A stretch of DNA of 64,000 nucleotides from Owenia fusiformis (lineage: Eukaryota; Annelida; Polychaeta; Sabellida; Oweniidae): assembly GCA_903813345.2 (NCBI GenBank), contig CAIIXF020000004.1, positions 6,779,525 through 6,843,524 of the forward strand, in the 5' to 3' direction. The notes beneath the pieces were generated by a model. The model was not told the origin of the DNA. It saw only the letters and a list, made by a program, of their open reading frames with translations, and did no database searches. The translations under genes were made by a program, and so were the position numbers. Every line of letters begins with the position of its first letter. Position 1 is the first letter of the stretch. This document shows, piece after piece, positions 12,125 to 27,100 of the stretch.

Positions 12125-15100
12125 CTGTAAAATAAGCAATATATAACAATTATAAGTTCACTTCAACATATCAAGTTTGTTTTCCTATTATCATAAAAAC
12201 ATGAAATTTCATTGATTGGACTAAAAGCCAATTTCGATATGCCTCGGGTTTTATAGTATGCAATGCCTACTACTACCTCTATCTGAAGTGCAAAGATGTG
12301 TACAATTCGGGTAGGCATGGCATTCGATGGGACTCATGATCAATCAAACGATCCCTCTATTTTCTGCTGTATGCTACACAACTGAGCAATTGAACCGATT
12401 GAAATTGTTTGCTGGACACGTGCACGTACGTGGTGTGTGACACGTAAGTGACCAGCCCATAGGCTGAACAAACGCTACGCACCTGGGTTCCTTGCTACGA
12501 ATCTTATGATAGTATACCCGCCATCCGGTACTGTCACGGAATCCTTCCTAACCACATTGGTGAATCGTCTCTCGATCTCTCCACGGGCGTCCATCTCTTT
12601 GAACGTGTCGATATGAAAGCCACTTGCATTCACCTTGTATAAGAAATAAAGTATTCGTTGAACAAAACGACTTTTTTGTTGGAATTATACTATCCATTCT
12701 GGTATATCAGTGAGATGGCTGTATCTTTGTTAGTCATATGAGAAAGAAATATCTAATCACTCCATCTATTTTTGATTGTGCGCAATTCCAAAATATGAGG
12801 TATCAAAATATCAATTATAAGGAAAGAAACTTGGGCCGTACTTAGGAAACTAGATAGGTCGAGACTAGATTAGTGGTAGGTTTGCATCTGAACCGTGGGG
12901 GTCACTGTATACACACTTTGGCGGGGCTCCTAGGCTGAACATTCACATATCAGTATGTTCCCATACCAATCTATCAAATTTCAATATATTCAAAACAACA
13001 CCATCGTTATACCAAAGAAGTCAAAGGAGCACGTGGGTTATCGCAATCAATTTCAGAAGGTTATATCTTGGATTATGACTATTTTCTGACAATGAAGACA
13101 AGTTTATCTTTTAGATCAATTCATAATCTCAAAGAAAATTATGCACAGTAATAATAAATTCAAACAAACTCGGAGATATTTAACTAGCAATTAACCCATC
13201 AACACACTTTTTGACCCCATTTTGAAGATGTTGACCCCATTTTCACCAAAAATGCAATCATTTTTTACAATGTTTAATGCATTACTATTCTTTAATTTGA
13301 TGTATCAAATAGTTCTTGAAAGAAAAACTTAATTGCATTAAGATAAGTGTTCCCCATGTTATTTCTCCATTGAAAAATCTCATGCTATCCATTGGTTTCA
13401 GTTCATTTTTCCAAATTGAATATCTTTAAAGTCCCTGGAGCAATCAAATTTTCCTTTTAGGAAATCAAACATGTCTCAAAGCACATTCTAATTATGCATT
13501 CAACAATATAATAATAGGTTGCATTTTTGGTGAAAATTAGGTCAACATTTTTGAAAAAGTATGTTGATTGGTCCATTGCCCCTTCAATATCACTTAGGTC
13601 TGATTAACTAGATTATCATTATATATACTTTTCTTGAAGATAATGAATGGATCTAAAAGATACACCCATGTGCATGATCAAAAAATATTCATAATTCAAG
13701 TTAGAACCGTTTGAAATTGTTTGCGATAACCTACGTGGTCCTTTTCATGAAATTCTCATACCAGATCCTAAAGTGTGGGTCAGTTACCATACCAAATGTT
13801 ATAAACGATATCCAACCTTCGCAGGGGTTCCCCGTCAAGTTTTATATACAGTGAACCCACCTTGGCTTCTGAGAGGCTGAGAGACCTTCTGAAGACAATG
13901 GGATATATACAGTTGATGTGTCCATATAACTATGACATCACGTCGTCTAAACCAATCAATTTAAATAAAGTGCAGCCTACCCTTCTCAGGCCGACGACAT
14001 GGAAAGCGTAGCCATGGAGATGCATGGGGTGGTTAGCATTGAACGTAAATCCTTGATCAACAAACACAATTTCAACAAGGCTGTCCAAGCCGACACGCAG
14101 CACGTGGGTGCATTCGCAGAACTTTTCTCGACATTCCCCGTGTAAAGATGTCTCGTTGCAGAATGTATCCTGGAAACAATAAACAGATGAACATATATGA
14201 TACCCGATTACAAGCAAACGTAGAATGTGTTTTATCTGTTACAGGCATAGGCTTAATATGAAGTACGTGTACCTTGTAAAATCGCAAAACACATCATGAA
14301 TGATGACATATGACAGATTTACAGTGGCGTAAGTACTTCTTGAAATATGAATGTTAAAGACAAAAACAAGTTGAACTTGAAATTAATTGTGATTAATTAA
14401 TTGTTAATTGTTCAGTTACGCGTTCCAATGATTTCAATGAGTTTTCGTGATGCTATCTCTGAAAGTACATAACTTCAGTTCTAGGAAAGCAATTACCCTA
14501 CTTTTTATTTCATTTGAAAGATGATAGATTGTCATTTTAGGAAATAAAGCATTTAGACACCAATAATTATCTTGAAAGGAAATTAACAATTTATCACAAA
14601 ATGTCACGTTGACATTTGTTGAGGGCCTTTGCCCTACATCAGACATCGGATTAAAACAACTGATTGTCTATTAATCATAATAATCATAATATGATCCAAA
14701 ATAGTCGATATAACATGATTTTCACAATTTCAGGAGTAACATCAGACTGTTGGCTTTCTAGTTCTGCTTAAAAGCTGGCTGGCTAAGCCTATGCGTTACA
14801 CAATATAGCAGTTAAAGTGTATGAACAGTCGTTCCCGGCGAATGAGAATCTGGATAACATTATACACAGTGTAGGTGTACTCTATAATAAATGAATATGT
14901 CTCATACCTCAGTAATGTCTTAAGGTTGTGTAATAGGAGGGGATGATGGTAGAACCAAAGTAATTCCATTCAAATACAAATTATACATATAAATGGATGT
15001 GTATCATACCTCAGTAATGTCTTCAGGTTGTGTAAGAGGAGGGGATGATGGTAGAACCAAAGTAATTCCATTCAAATACAAATTATACATATAAATGAAT

Positions 15101-18100
15101 ATGTATCATACCTCAGTAATGTCTTCAGGTTGTGTAAGAGGAGGGGATGATGGTACACACTACCCTACCACATGACCACGTTTAAAAGGGAAACAGGGTA
15201 CAGCTAAGTTGCAAATGGAGGACTTGGGTTTAATTCCATATTTCTGAACGTAAAATACATTTTACATTTATTTCTAGTATTCTACCAGACATAGAATTGA
15301 TTCATCGAGCAGTTTGTAGAACATTGTTGGCAAAAAACCACTATAGGCAAAGATAGATAATAGTGGGCGCAGTGAAGCAAAACCCAATGCAATACACGAT
15401 ACATTTCAGTAAATCTATCAACGTACAGGGAGCATGTAAGTTTCCCTTCAAAAATGTTACATTGATATGTAACAAAAAACCCAGTTAACTGTTATTTAAA
15501 CTACGTGTCATCATGTTATATGTGGATACGTTTTCCAGTATGTTATTCAACTGTATTTTTGTGAATTAATTGTTTTTCTAAAATCTTAAGATGCAAAAAA
15601 CGTCGTCCCAGAAATGTATCTTTACTTTGCCGTAAGGCATAACATATTGTGAAACATTTTTCCTCTTGTCACAAACAGGATAATGTTTGTTTCGAGGTGT
15701 CTTGTGATGAGCGTTTCATGATTAAATGCAAAATCACTGGAGCAGATACCATCCAAAAACATCTGACATTCAACACGTCATCTAAGACTACATCGATCTG
15801 GTATTAGTTTATTTTACAATAATAGAGAAATACGATGTCAAATCAGCGCTACAGCAAATCGTGAAGAACAAAATGCTCTCAAGTCGTGGCATGATGGTAT
15901 TTTGAACAAAATATTTTAAATGATCGGTTTTTGAGAAGGGTAGTGAATTAGACCATTCAAGGGGTTATATAAATCTACAAAATAATGTTTACTTTATTTG
16001 GATTAAATAACAATTGATGACACCTCAAAGCATCAACAGGCGGCCTTTTTAGCATTATTTTCGCTGTTGGCAACGTAAATGTACATGAGATCGGGACATA
16101 GTATGTCTGTATAATCAGCTTACTTCCTCGCTCCCTGTACTATTGAGCAATTTACATTCCTTGTACCCTGTATTGATCAACTTTTGCAACTGTGTACCGT
16201 GTACTATGACATATCAAATATTTTAAAATTTAAAACGATATTATTTACATTCTTTCTTCAACTATCATATAACTTGGAACATGGACTTCACTATCGCACC
16301 ACTGAAGTTCAGCGAATAGCAATATTGACTCACTCCGAGCACCAAACGTATTAACCTTTTGACTAAGCAGTCGAAATACTCAAAAGCGACGTGGTTGAAA
16401 GCCAAAAAATTCGCGCATGCGCTATCGAGGTAGGGTAGTGTGTGGTAGAACCAAAGTAATTCCATTCAAACACAAATTATACATACAAGAACACAAATGT
16501 GTACAAAATGTCCCCACCTATGGGTGATCCTGTCAAATGGTTATCCTAAAAAAATGAGTAGACAAGACTTTACCGACACAATTTGATGACGGAAAATCAA
16601 AAATGGCCACCTTAAAATTTACCTAGAATGCCAAAAAACTAATCAGATCTAGATTTTCATACTAAGAATCATCCCTGAAAATTTGAAATTGATCTACAAA
16701 ACGGTTCACCTAAAAACGCGTAGACAAGACTTTACGGGCAGGATTTTAAGACGGAAAATCCAAAATGGCTGCCTTGGCATTTATCCAGAATGCCAAAAAA
16801 CTAATCAGATCTAGATTTTCATACTAAGAATCATCCCTGAAAATTTGAAATTGATCTACAAAACGGAAACGGTTCACCTAAAAACGAGTAGACAAGACTT
16901 TACGGGCAGGATTTTAAGACGGAAAATCCAAAATGGCTGCCTTGACATTTATCCAGAATGCCAAAAAACTGATCAGATCTAGATTTTCATATTAAGAATC
17001 ATCCCTGAAAATTTGAAATTGATCTACCAAACGGTTCACCGGGAAATGCGTGGCAAAACTCTACAGACAAGATTTTAGGACGGAAAATCCAAAATGGCTG
17101 CCTTGGCATTTACCCAGAATGCCCAAATACTAATCAGATCTAGATTTTCATACTAAGAATCATCCCTGAAAATTTGAAATTGATCTACAGAACTGTTCAC
17201 CTGGAAATGCGTAGACAAGACTTTACAGACAATATTTTAGGACGGAAAATCCAAAATGGCTGCCTTGACAATTACCCAGAATGCCAAAAAACTAATCAGT
17301 TGTACATTTTCATATTAAGGATCATCCCTGAAAAATTGAAATTGATCTACCAAACAGTTCACCTGAAAACGCGTAGACAAGACTTTACAGACAAGATTTT
17401 AGGACGGAAAATCCAAAATGGCTGCCTTGACATTTACCCAGAATGCCAAAAAACTAATCAGATCTAGATTTTTATACTAAGAATCATCCCTGAAAATCAA
17501 GAATTGATCCACCAAACGGTTCACCTGAAAACACGTAGACAAGACTCCACAGACAAGATTTTAGGACGGAAAAATCCAAAATGGCTGACAATAAAAAAGT
17601 GATCATGAGTTTTTGCTGATTTCTTTTTACAAAATTATCACATATAAATACTGTTAACAACAACATAGGCTTTAACAACAAAGTACATCTGAAATTATTT
17701 ATGAAGCTACTAAATAGTTAGAATATAAAAACTCAAAAACACCATTCAATATGATACAAAGTATTATCGTGCGCTAACTTTTCTTAAGACATTCAAAATG
17801 GCTGACATGACTGAGCTAACAGGTCCAACACCTAATCAGATCTAGAATGAAGTGAGCTGAACAAGATGTTAAAGTTTTAAAAGCAACTGTGAAGCCGTTT
17901 TTCTTAAAGTTTGCAGACAAGGATTTTAGCATTTGACTTCAAAATGGCCGACAGGAAGTAGGTATCGAGTTAATTTTTTTTCATCCACATCTGTATGCAC
18001 TCATAAGTTATCCCTGAAAATTTGAAGGTGATATCTGTAGCGGTTTTGGAGAAAACTCCCGGACGTACGGACGGACAGACGGACGGACGGACCGACAGAC

Positions 18101-21100
18101 GGACGGACAGACGGACGGACGGACGCGCCTAGGCCGACAATATGGCCCCACACTATGTGGTGGGGACATAATAAATGGACATGTATCATACCTCAGTAAT
18201 GTCTTCAGGTTGTGTAAGAGGAGGGGATGATGGTAGAACCATAGTAATTCCATTCAAATACAAATTATACATATAAATGGATGTGTATCATACCTCAGTA
18301 ATGTCTTCAGGTTGTGTAAGAGGAGGGGATGATGGTAGAACCAAAGTAATTCCATTCAAATACAAATTATACATATAAATGAATATGTATCATACCTCAG
18401 TAATATCTTCAGGTTGTGTAAGAGGAGGGGATGATGGTAGAACCAAAGTAATTCTATTCAAACACAAATTATACATATAAATGGACATGTATCATACCTC
18501 AGTAACGTCCTCATGTTGTGTAAGAGGAGGGGATGATGGTAGAACCATAGTAATTCCATTCAAATACAAATTATACATATAAATGAATATGTCTCATACC
18601 TAAGTAATGTCTTAAGGTTGTGTAATAGGAGGGGATGATGGTAGAACCAAAGTAATTCCATTCAAATACAAATTATACATGTAAATGAATATGTATCATA
18701 CCTCAGTAATGTCTTCAGGTTGTGTAAGAGGAGGGGATGATGGTAGAACCAAAGTAATTCCATTCAAATACAAATCATACATATAAATGGATACGTCTCA
18801 TACCTCAGTAAAGTCTTCAGGTTGTGTAAGAGGAGGGGATGATGGTAGAACCAAAGTAATTCCATTCAAATACAAATTATACATATTAATGGATGTGTAT
18901 CATACCTCAGTAATGTCTTCAGGTTGTGTAAGAGGAGGGGATGATGGTAGAACCACTATTCAAATACAAATTATACATGTAAATGGATAAGTATCATACC
19001 TCAGTAATGTCTTCAGGTTGTGTAAGAGGAGGGGATGATGGTAGAACCAAAGTAATTCCATTCAAATACAAGTTATACATATAAATGAATATGTATCATA
19101 CCTCAGTAATGTCTTCAGGTTGTGTAAGAGGAGGGGATGATGGTAGAACCAAAGTAATTCCATTCAAATACAAATCATACATATAAATGGATACGTCTCA
19201 TACCTCAGTAAAGTCTTCAGGTTGTGTAAGAGGAGGGGATGATGGTAGAACCAAAGTAATTCCATTCAAATACAAATTATACATATTAATGGATGTGTAT
19301 CATACCTCAGTAATGTCTTCAGGTTGTGTAAGAGGAGGGGATGATGGTAGAACCACTATTCAAATACAAATTATACATGTAAATGGATAAGTATCATACC
19401 TCAGTAATGTCTTCAGGTTGTGTAATAGGAGGGGATGATGGTAGAACCAAAGTAATTCCATTCAAATACAAATTATACATATAAAAGGATATGTAGCATA
19501 CCTCAGTAATGTCTTCAGGTTATGTAAGAGGAGGGGATGATGGTAGAACCAAAGTAATTCCATTCAAACACAAATTATACATATAAATGGACATGTATCA
19601 TACCTCAGTAATGTCTTCAGGTTGTGTAAGGGGAGGGGAGGATGGTAGAACCATAGTAATTCCATTCAAATACAAATCATACATATAAATTACATGTATC
19701 ATACCTCAGTAATGTCTTCAGGTTGTGTAAGAGGAGGGGATGATGGTATAACCATAGTAATTCCATTCATCTGAGGACTGTACAAGTGTTTCTTCCTGGA
19801 GATCTGATATATGGGGTAATATGTAGGGTTGTGAAAATACTCGTTGTCAACTTTGTTGAAGTCCATAGCTGAAAAATGAATTCATTAAAATCTGTTTAAT
19901 CGACGACGTTTTCAAAATAATTATACATTTATTTCTAAGGTATCGGCATCTTCACTTGCCGAACTCTGTGGAAGTTTCATGTGCTTGCGATCGATTGGGC
20001 ACAAGGGTTAAGTTAAAGGGATAATCAGCATTAATTGCTGATTAATTAATTGCAATTAAGTCCCTTTATTAATAACCAATTAAAAATTGCAAAATTCCCT
20101 GTGATGAACTTGACCTTCCTTTAACTAATGGAATTAATCCCAGAATAATAATTTCTGTGATTTTAACAAGTTTTTTTTACAGATTTCCTGTCCACGGCCA
20201 TGTTGAAACAGCCATACTGAGATTGCACTGAAATGGTACTGCGTGTGACGCTGATGATCTGGAGTGCCACTATATTGCTATATACAGGGTCTCCAAAAAA
20301 TTCTTTCCAATTCCAACGAAATGTTAATGTAAAGTGGAAAAATACTTCATTGACACCCTGTATAATTATGACGTCATTTACCATTCGACATCAATAGAAT
20401 AATGGTGGCTTACCAAGGTGAAGCTGATGGTCCGGGGTGCCACTGATTCTTTCGTCATCGGGATCCAAAGACATAAGCTCTGACACTGGAATGTGCATGT
20501 CTGACTTTTTGGTGTTCAAAGGGTTAAGTTGCTGTAAAATACAAAAGAAAACACGTTTGTTCCAGCTTCTATTGATGTACCATTTGGTTTTGAATAGTCG
20601 GAGCCAGGTTGTACTTAAAAAGACTAGGACAAATTCCCAGCAGACAATATTATTCTCACCACCGGTGTAAAAGGGTAGGTGGTCCTATCAAATTTTGGTC
20701 CTACTCTCTATTGATTTATATGGTGACCTAATTACAATTATTTTCCTTATTATTTATACACAGTCAGGGCCAGTAAGGGCCGTAAGGAAAGGGGACCAAA
20801 TCCCCAGGGGACCATAATTTATTTTACACCGGTCAATTGGTGAAGTAACAATTTGTGATATAAGTATATGGTATAATCAGGATTGGAAAAATATTGACAA
20901 AGACACTAATCAGTGACAAGTGTCAAATATGTAGCAAAAGCACTAATGGGTTCTTGGAAATGATTGCCAAATGAAAGCACCAATCAGTGACAAGTGTCAA
21001 ATATGTAGCAAAAGCACTAATGGGTTCTTGGAAATGATTGCCAAATGAAAGCACCAATCAGTGACAAGTGTCAAATATGTAGCAAAAGCACTAATGGGTT

Positions 21101-24100
21101 CTTGGAAATGATTCAAATGATAAGTGGCAAAAACGCCAAAACGTATTTGCAGAATGGCAAATAGTTTCGAAGTAATGGCGTGAACCTACCCTGTATATAA
21201 GTCACAAAACATGACATGACGTTTCAATGGGTACTTGCTAAATGTCAAATTGGGTATAAAGTAGCACAAGGAGTAATAGATATTTGCAAATGGGCCAAAA
21301 TAATCATAAATGACAATAAACAGAACAAATCATGTTATATCACACATATGGCAACAAACTGACATTTCACAGTCTTGAAGAAACATGGGAAATGTATGCG
21401 TGATGCGGATGTATCAGAATAGCTATGTTGAACCGGTAACAGAACTAACGAAAATAACAAACTAAAATAAAAGATCATTCGCTGTTTTAAATTTTCAAGT
21501 TATGCAATTAAGTTTAAATCAAATTAATCAAAAACAGAATTTAGATACTAAGGCTCGTATACCTTAAAGGTGCATTAATCAGTGCAGCGGGGTCATACGA
21601 CGATCATGGACCAGTGTCAAAATATATTTAAGTTTGGATATTTCATCAAGACTAACATCTATTTTTATTATCTACAAAGAAACGCCATAGATAAACATTA
21701 TTTTAGCTGATATTCCTCTTGAAACATGGTGGGTTTTAAAAATATAAAAGTGGAAGTCCCCTTTTTGAAGCTTTGAACTGAATTTACACTTCTTAATGCT
21801 GAAATTGATAATTTATCCATACATTTTAAGAAAATAGGTATGTCAAAAAAGATGTAAAACCAAATGTTGCCTTTAAAAATTCCCATTTTCTCTACAGTCC
21901 TTATTGCCCCTTTAACTATATTATATTACTTAAGATAAGTATTTGTGAAGTTACCTCTGTCAAGAAATAAGGAATATACTAAATGCAACATAATGATCTA
22001 GAGCCCTTCAAATATATGAGGTTACGCGAACCGGAAGAAAGGTCAGCAGACATTACTCAACTTGGAATTTCCAAAGCAGAGTGAGTCATCGCTTTATGAG
22101 TCACACAGCTTTCACTCTACTATACCTTGCATTTGGTGTTCATGAGCAACCCATTTGGCTTATTAGTAATGATTATGTATTTGCTTTTATTTCTCTGTTC
22201 CTTATTAATGGTTTACCAGTTGAAAGTTAGATGTTAATAAGGTACTTTCAAAAATATACTAAACAATACAATTGGACAAACAAAGTATCTTATGCATTTC
22301 TAGGTGTTAGGTATAGTAGTGTGCTTTACAAATAAACGTGTTCTTAGAATAAAAGGATTGTATGCGAGGCTATTAAGAAGAAAGCTGTCGAACCTGAATA
22401 AATGAAATGAACTAATCGAATAAACGGCGTCTTTCAATATTAACATTCGCACCAGCAAGACGCATAATTGAGTAGTGCGTGCGAGTCCAGTATTTCTAGT
22501 ACTGGAGTTGATAGCATCATATTATCGTGTTACAGAAAAAACGAAATGCAAAGTACAGACTTGTGTCATACTGACCTCAGATACTGAGAGTCTAAAGTAC
22601 AGCAATATTGCTGTGGAATCGACTGATGAGAGGAATGGAGTTTCAGCTAAACAGTGTTAAGGATTAATTGATGAGTTGATTGGAGAGATCTATAGTTGCT
22701 AGACTGATGTAGATGTATGGAAAGTCGACTGACTAGAGGTAGGTTGAATAGGTTCACGTTTAAAGCAATGATAATTCATAATATAATAGTAACCCATGGT
22801 GGTGAAGGAGAGCTAAACGCGTATGAGGGATTGAGGGTTTTAATGAAAATACTAGGCAAACATCCCGGTTGCTCGGGTTGTTACCTGCATCTCATTCGAA
22901 AGGTTAGTCTTGGTGATCTTGGTTGTTGTTTGCGAACGTGGGAGAAATTACCCAGAATTGAAAGATGAACGGATCTTCACATCAGGGTGAACTTCAGGTA
23001 TATTTCACATGAAGGCTAGCCATATTCAGGGTTGTTTCTCTTTTTGTTGGAGTGAAAAATTCAGATCTGGAGCAATATGGTATTACAGGTCACCAGGACC
23101 TAATATGAGGGTGACTGGAAAAACGAGACAAAACAATCCTCAGACAATTGCTGACGTAAATAAGGCAATCCCTGCTAGATTTAATGTCATGACAAGGGCT
23201 GCATATGTACGGGTATCTTGCCATAAGAATCAAGCTCTACTTGGTCTCAAGTTTGGAAAATTGGAGCATGTAATATAAATGATCACGGGTCCTGGACCAG
23301 TTAACTTGTTATATTGAAACTTTCAGGAACAAATTTCCATAGAACTGTTCTGGTATGTGCAAAATTTCATTGGTATCACTTGTCTAGTTTAGGGGATATT
23401 GTCTACTTTAAAGGGAATGCGAAGTTTTGTCCCTTAAACTTGATAATAAGTTAGAATAAAGATATATCTTTCAATTCAACTTAGTTTTATTGTTCTACCA
23501 TTATCCTTCTAATTGTTATTGAGCCCCGGGTTTTGCATATGAACTGGACCACGGAGCTGCCATTTCAACCGTAAAGTGGTTCTTTACAACATTGTTATGA
23601 CGTCATTGATGCCAGATTGATGCCTTGGCATTCCAAGGAGGATTGGCTCCCAGAGTGCACCACCGATATTCTGTCCCATATATGGGTATGTCGTAATACA
23701 AAATTCGAATTCAAACAGCCGCCATTTTGTTCACTTCAACATTTAAATCGTGAATTTTGGTCTTATTTCCAAACGAAAAATTCCAAAACTCACAAGAAAT
23801 GATCGAGATATTGGTTCAAATCTTTTGAACTGTTTATTTTGAATTTATAGTCGGTTTTAATTTCAGAAAATAACGACATTTCGACGTTTTCATTGTTGGA
23901 AAATATCGAGTTTCGATCCTGGGAGCCAATCCTCCTTGTTGGCATTCCAAAAGTTTTGTGGCGCCATTTTTGAATCCAAAAATGAATGCCGAGTTGTTGC
24001 CATTCCAAAACCAAAGAAATCATTTCAAAGGAACTAAAAGAATACGTATATACCACCCATAATAAAGAACGATTTCAATAGAATATTAACGCCGGCATTT

Positions 24101-27100
24101 TCGGAATTGCTTTTTACCTATCTAGACATGGAATGCAGGTTAGATTTATTCTTTATTTAAACTTGAAACAATCTGGGATTCGTGACTTTTTAACTTTTAT
24201 TAGGTCTAGCGCTAAATGCGAACAGAGAATGCTAATTCTATGAGGCGAATGCAAACTATTTGAATAAAACATGATAAAATTAATTCAACCAACCCATCTT
24301 GAATTTCCAAGAATGCAATGGTTTAATTTGCTAGTCTCATTACAAAAATACGTGTTCGTACTTTAATATTCATTGCATTTATGTTTATCTTTAACACAGG
24401 TATTCAAAGAAATTAAAATTTTAAAATTAAATTTTAAAACCGTATTCATTTACTATCATGGATTCTTAGCCTCACGTAACATTTTTGGATTTCTACGTTT
24501 GCCTAAGTATTTCTGGCAGTCAGATAATGTAGCAGTCACATTTGCTAAGATAGCCGTACAGCGTATCTTGATTATGAGGAAAAACTACGATTCCCGTACG
24601 GCTGATAAATGATGACGCCCGATCAGCGTAGGGTGGCCCTACGACGTGCGTAGTTTTTCTTCAATTGTAACCTATGAAATCCAAGCGCAGCCGCAAGTCG
24701 ACCGTGAACCCGACGTACGGCCGTCGTGAGACCTACGGTTTGGCTGCTGCTTGTTGATATCTATGGTGACCACAGGAAAGAAAAGTTATAACTCCGACTC
24801 TACGCCTTGTAAAAACTGGATATGTCGTGTACGTAGACAGCAAGGTGACCTTAAGTCGACTGTAGTTTTCCTATGTTTGCCGCAGAAATTTACTGATTTC
24901 AGGGAAATACGATCGACGTGTGGTCGCATTGAACAAATGTGACTGAAGCTTTTACAGTTCCACTTATTTTCCGATATAGAAAAACAAAAGGTTGTATGCC
25001 ATTGAATTGAAAATCAATATTTCGAAAATACTGTAGAACTGTACTTACCACGGATGTTATATAATTAAATTCGGGCTCGAAATCAGGAATTGTTTTTAAC
25101 AAAAAATAAATATATAATAAAATAAATATTAAACTATTGGCGTACTATCAATACGGCAATTGCCTTATCGTCGTTGAAATGAAATATCATACTACAATCC
25201 CCCATCGTCTCCCCGCATCACTGAATGTTATGAGCCTTCTCTTGCCATGATCCAAGGTGAAATACCATTGAATTTTGAAAAGCTTTTTTGTCATATCGAA
25301 TGTTGCTACAGTGATATGATGATTGAAATTGGTCGTTTAACAACTGAGAAAAATTAAACATTACGTATTATTCTTTGAAAATATGACAGTGGCATGTCCT
25401 TGTAAAGCTATTACCAATCTTAATATTTAGGAGATTGACATTTCTCGTACATACGTATCATTTAGACGACATCGATTTTTCGTTTTTTTGTTTGCGTTTT
25501 TCATCAGAATTTAAATGGCTAAACACTTTAGGGAGTTACTGTTTCATTGGATTACTACTTTTTGTTTTCATTCTCCAATATGCCCTATTCATATTTGAAT
25601 AGAATACTACAGATTGAAGAAATCTACCGTTTATGATTAGGTAAGAACGCAATTGCGGCAGTATGCCTATTTACCGACGTAAACCTTAAGGTTAATAATG
25701 ATGTGCCGTAAATGCTCATCTCAGCGCATTAATGAACATTAGCATAGTTTTTGATATTTAAATGGTATGTCGCGTATTTACATAAATATGGTAAATGCAA
25801 CTATTTGTTGGATGCGTTCAGCCTATGATATAACTTACTTATTTTCACCACAAATACGCCAACACATTAGCCACATTAATCTTACTTAAATAAATCCCCA
25901 TTGATGCACAGCAATGCATTTATGTGTAAATGCCATTTTGTATATTTTAATGCATTTACCTCATTTATTGGTTAAATATACAAGAAAGCATTTACAGGAT
26001 TTGAACAGATTTATCCTTTTTGACTGAGTGTTATTATATAAAATAATTCTAGTGGATATTTTTCAAGTGGAATATAATGCGATGTCTTCCAAATCGCGCA
26101 GCCGATATCTCATAAGTTTACTGATTTTTCTACCTAGCCTATACTATATCACATTGGAGAAAATAAAAACAAACATTTGAAAAAATACATTGCAACAATT
26201 CAATTTCTATGAAGAATATATTGAAACAACTTTTCGAAATATATGACATGATATGGACATGAACATGAACATACGGCAACAATGTTAAGCGGACAGAAAC
26301 AGTTATAAAATATCAGTGAAATGTGTTCTATTTCTGCGATCCGAGTATGACGTGATTATATAGCGACATTTCCCAGGCATCAATTTTAAGGCATCAATGA
26401 CGTCATTGATACATAACAATGGCGGCATCCGCAGCGATCCAGATATGGGTACTTTGAACTTGAATTATATGTTAGTTCAAACACGATATGTCCCATGAGT
26501 GAGCTGAAGTGATAGATGATGGTTATAAGTAGCCAGCGTGTAAATTAGAACATGAAACTTCGCATTCCCTTTAATGGTCTCCTTTTTCCGGTCACTCGGT
26601 ACAACGTTCAATTTGCAAAAGGTCATTTAAATAAGGGGTTACGATTTTTGGCCGAATATGGCCGAAGAGAAATCCTACCTAACCCTATCCCAAACCCTTA
26701 TCCTCAAGAAGAATCGGAATTACACCAGGCCATCTTCGATTGTGGGGCATAAGTGATCTCCTCTTTATAAATACAAGTACATTTAATTATACTCTACTAC
26801 ATCACTTTACATTTTCTGCCCAAGGTCTAATTAAAAAGTGAATAATACTTAATTTATAGTCAATTTATTGAGTTGATGACATTGAGTACCAAGAGGTGAG
26901 AGGAGCCAATATGCAAAAACCCATCTGCATGTAAAACTAATTTCCCCCTCTTTTGACAACCTTGACCCTTGACTCCTGTACAGCTATAGTTTATTGACAC
27001 TAGATACTATTTTGGGAGTCATGGTGACACTCAGTGCAACAAGCAGCCTGTATGAGCTTTAAGCAGGCAGTATTCAATAACAAAATTCCCATGTTTTAAC

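Larger units (their letters stand above)
14904..19760 (-). repeat. About 100-bp tandem array made of laccase exon 10 end plus splice donor
   Basis: About 19 units of roughly 100 bp: three at 14904-15155 and sixteen at 18180-19760, the last being the true exon end. On the minus strand each unit has the last roughly 60 coding bases of exon 10 (reading [19 protein letters not shown] in the copies, ITMVIPSS... in the exon), the donor GAG|GTATGA and about 40 bp of AT-rich intron. No unit has a 3' acceptor upstream of the exon piece. Two 400-bp blocks (18680-19080, 19080-19480) are almost identical. Confidence 0.93.

Noticed and set aside
18001-18253. Two minus-strand frames with RPSVRPSV repeats or [10 protein letters not shown]
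   Set aside because: They read the GGAC microsatellite and the exon-derived array out of frame.
18787-19390. Two identical 67-codon plus-strand frames
   Set aside because: Antisense reading of the array; identity only reflects the 400-bp duplication.
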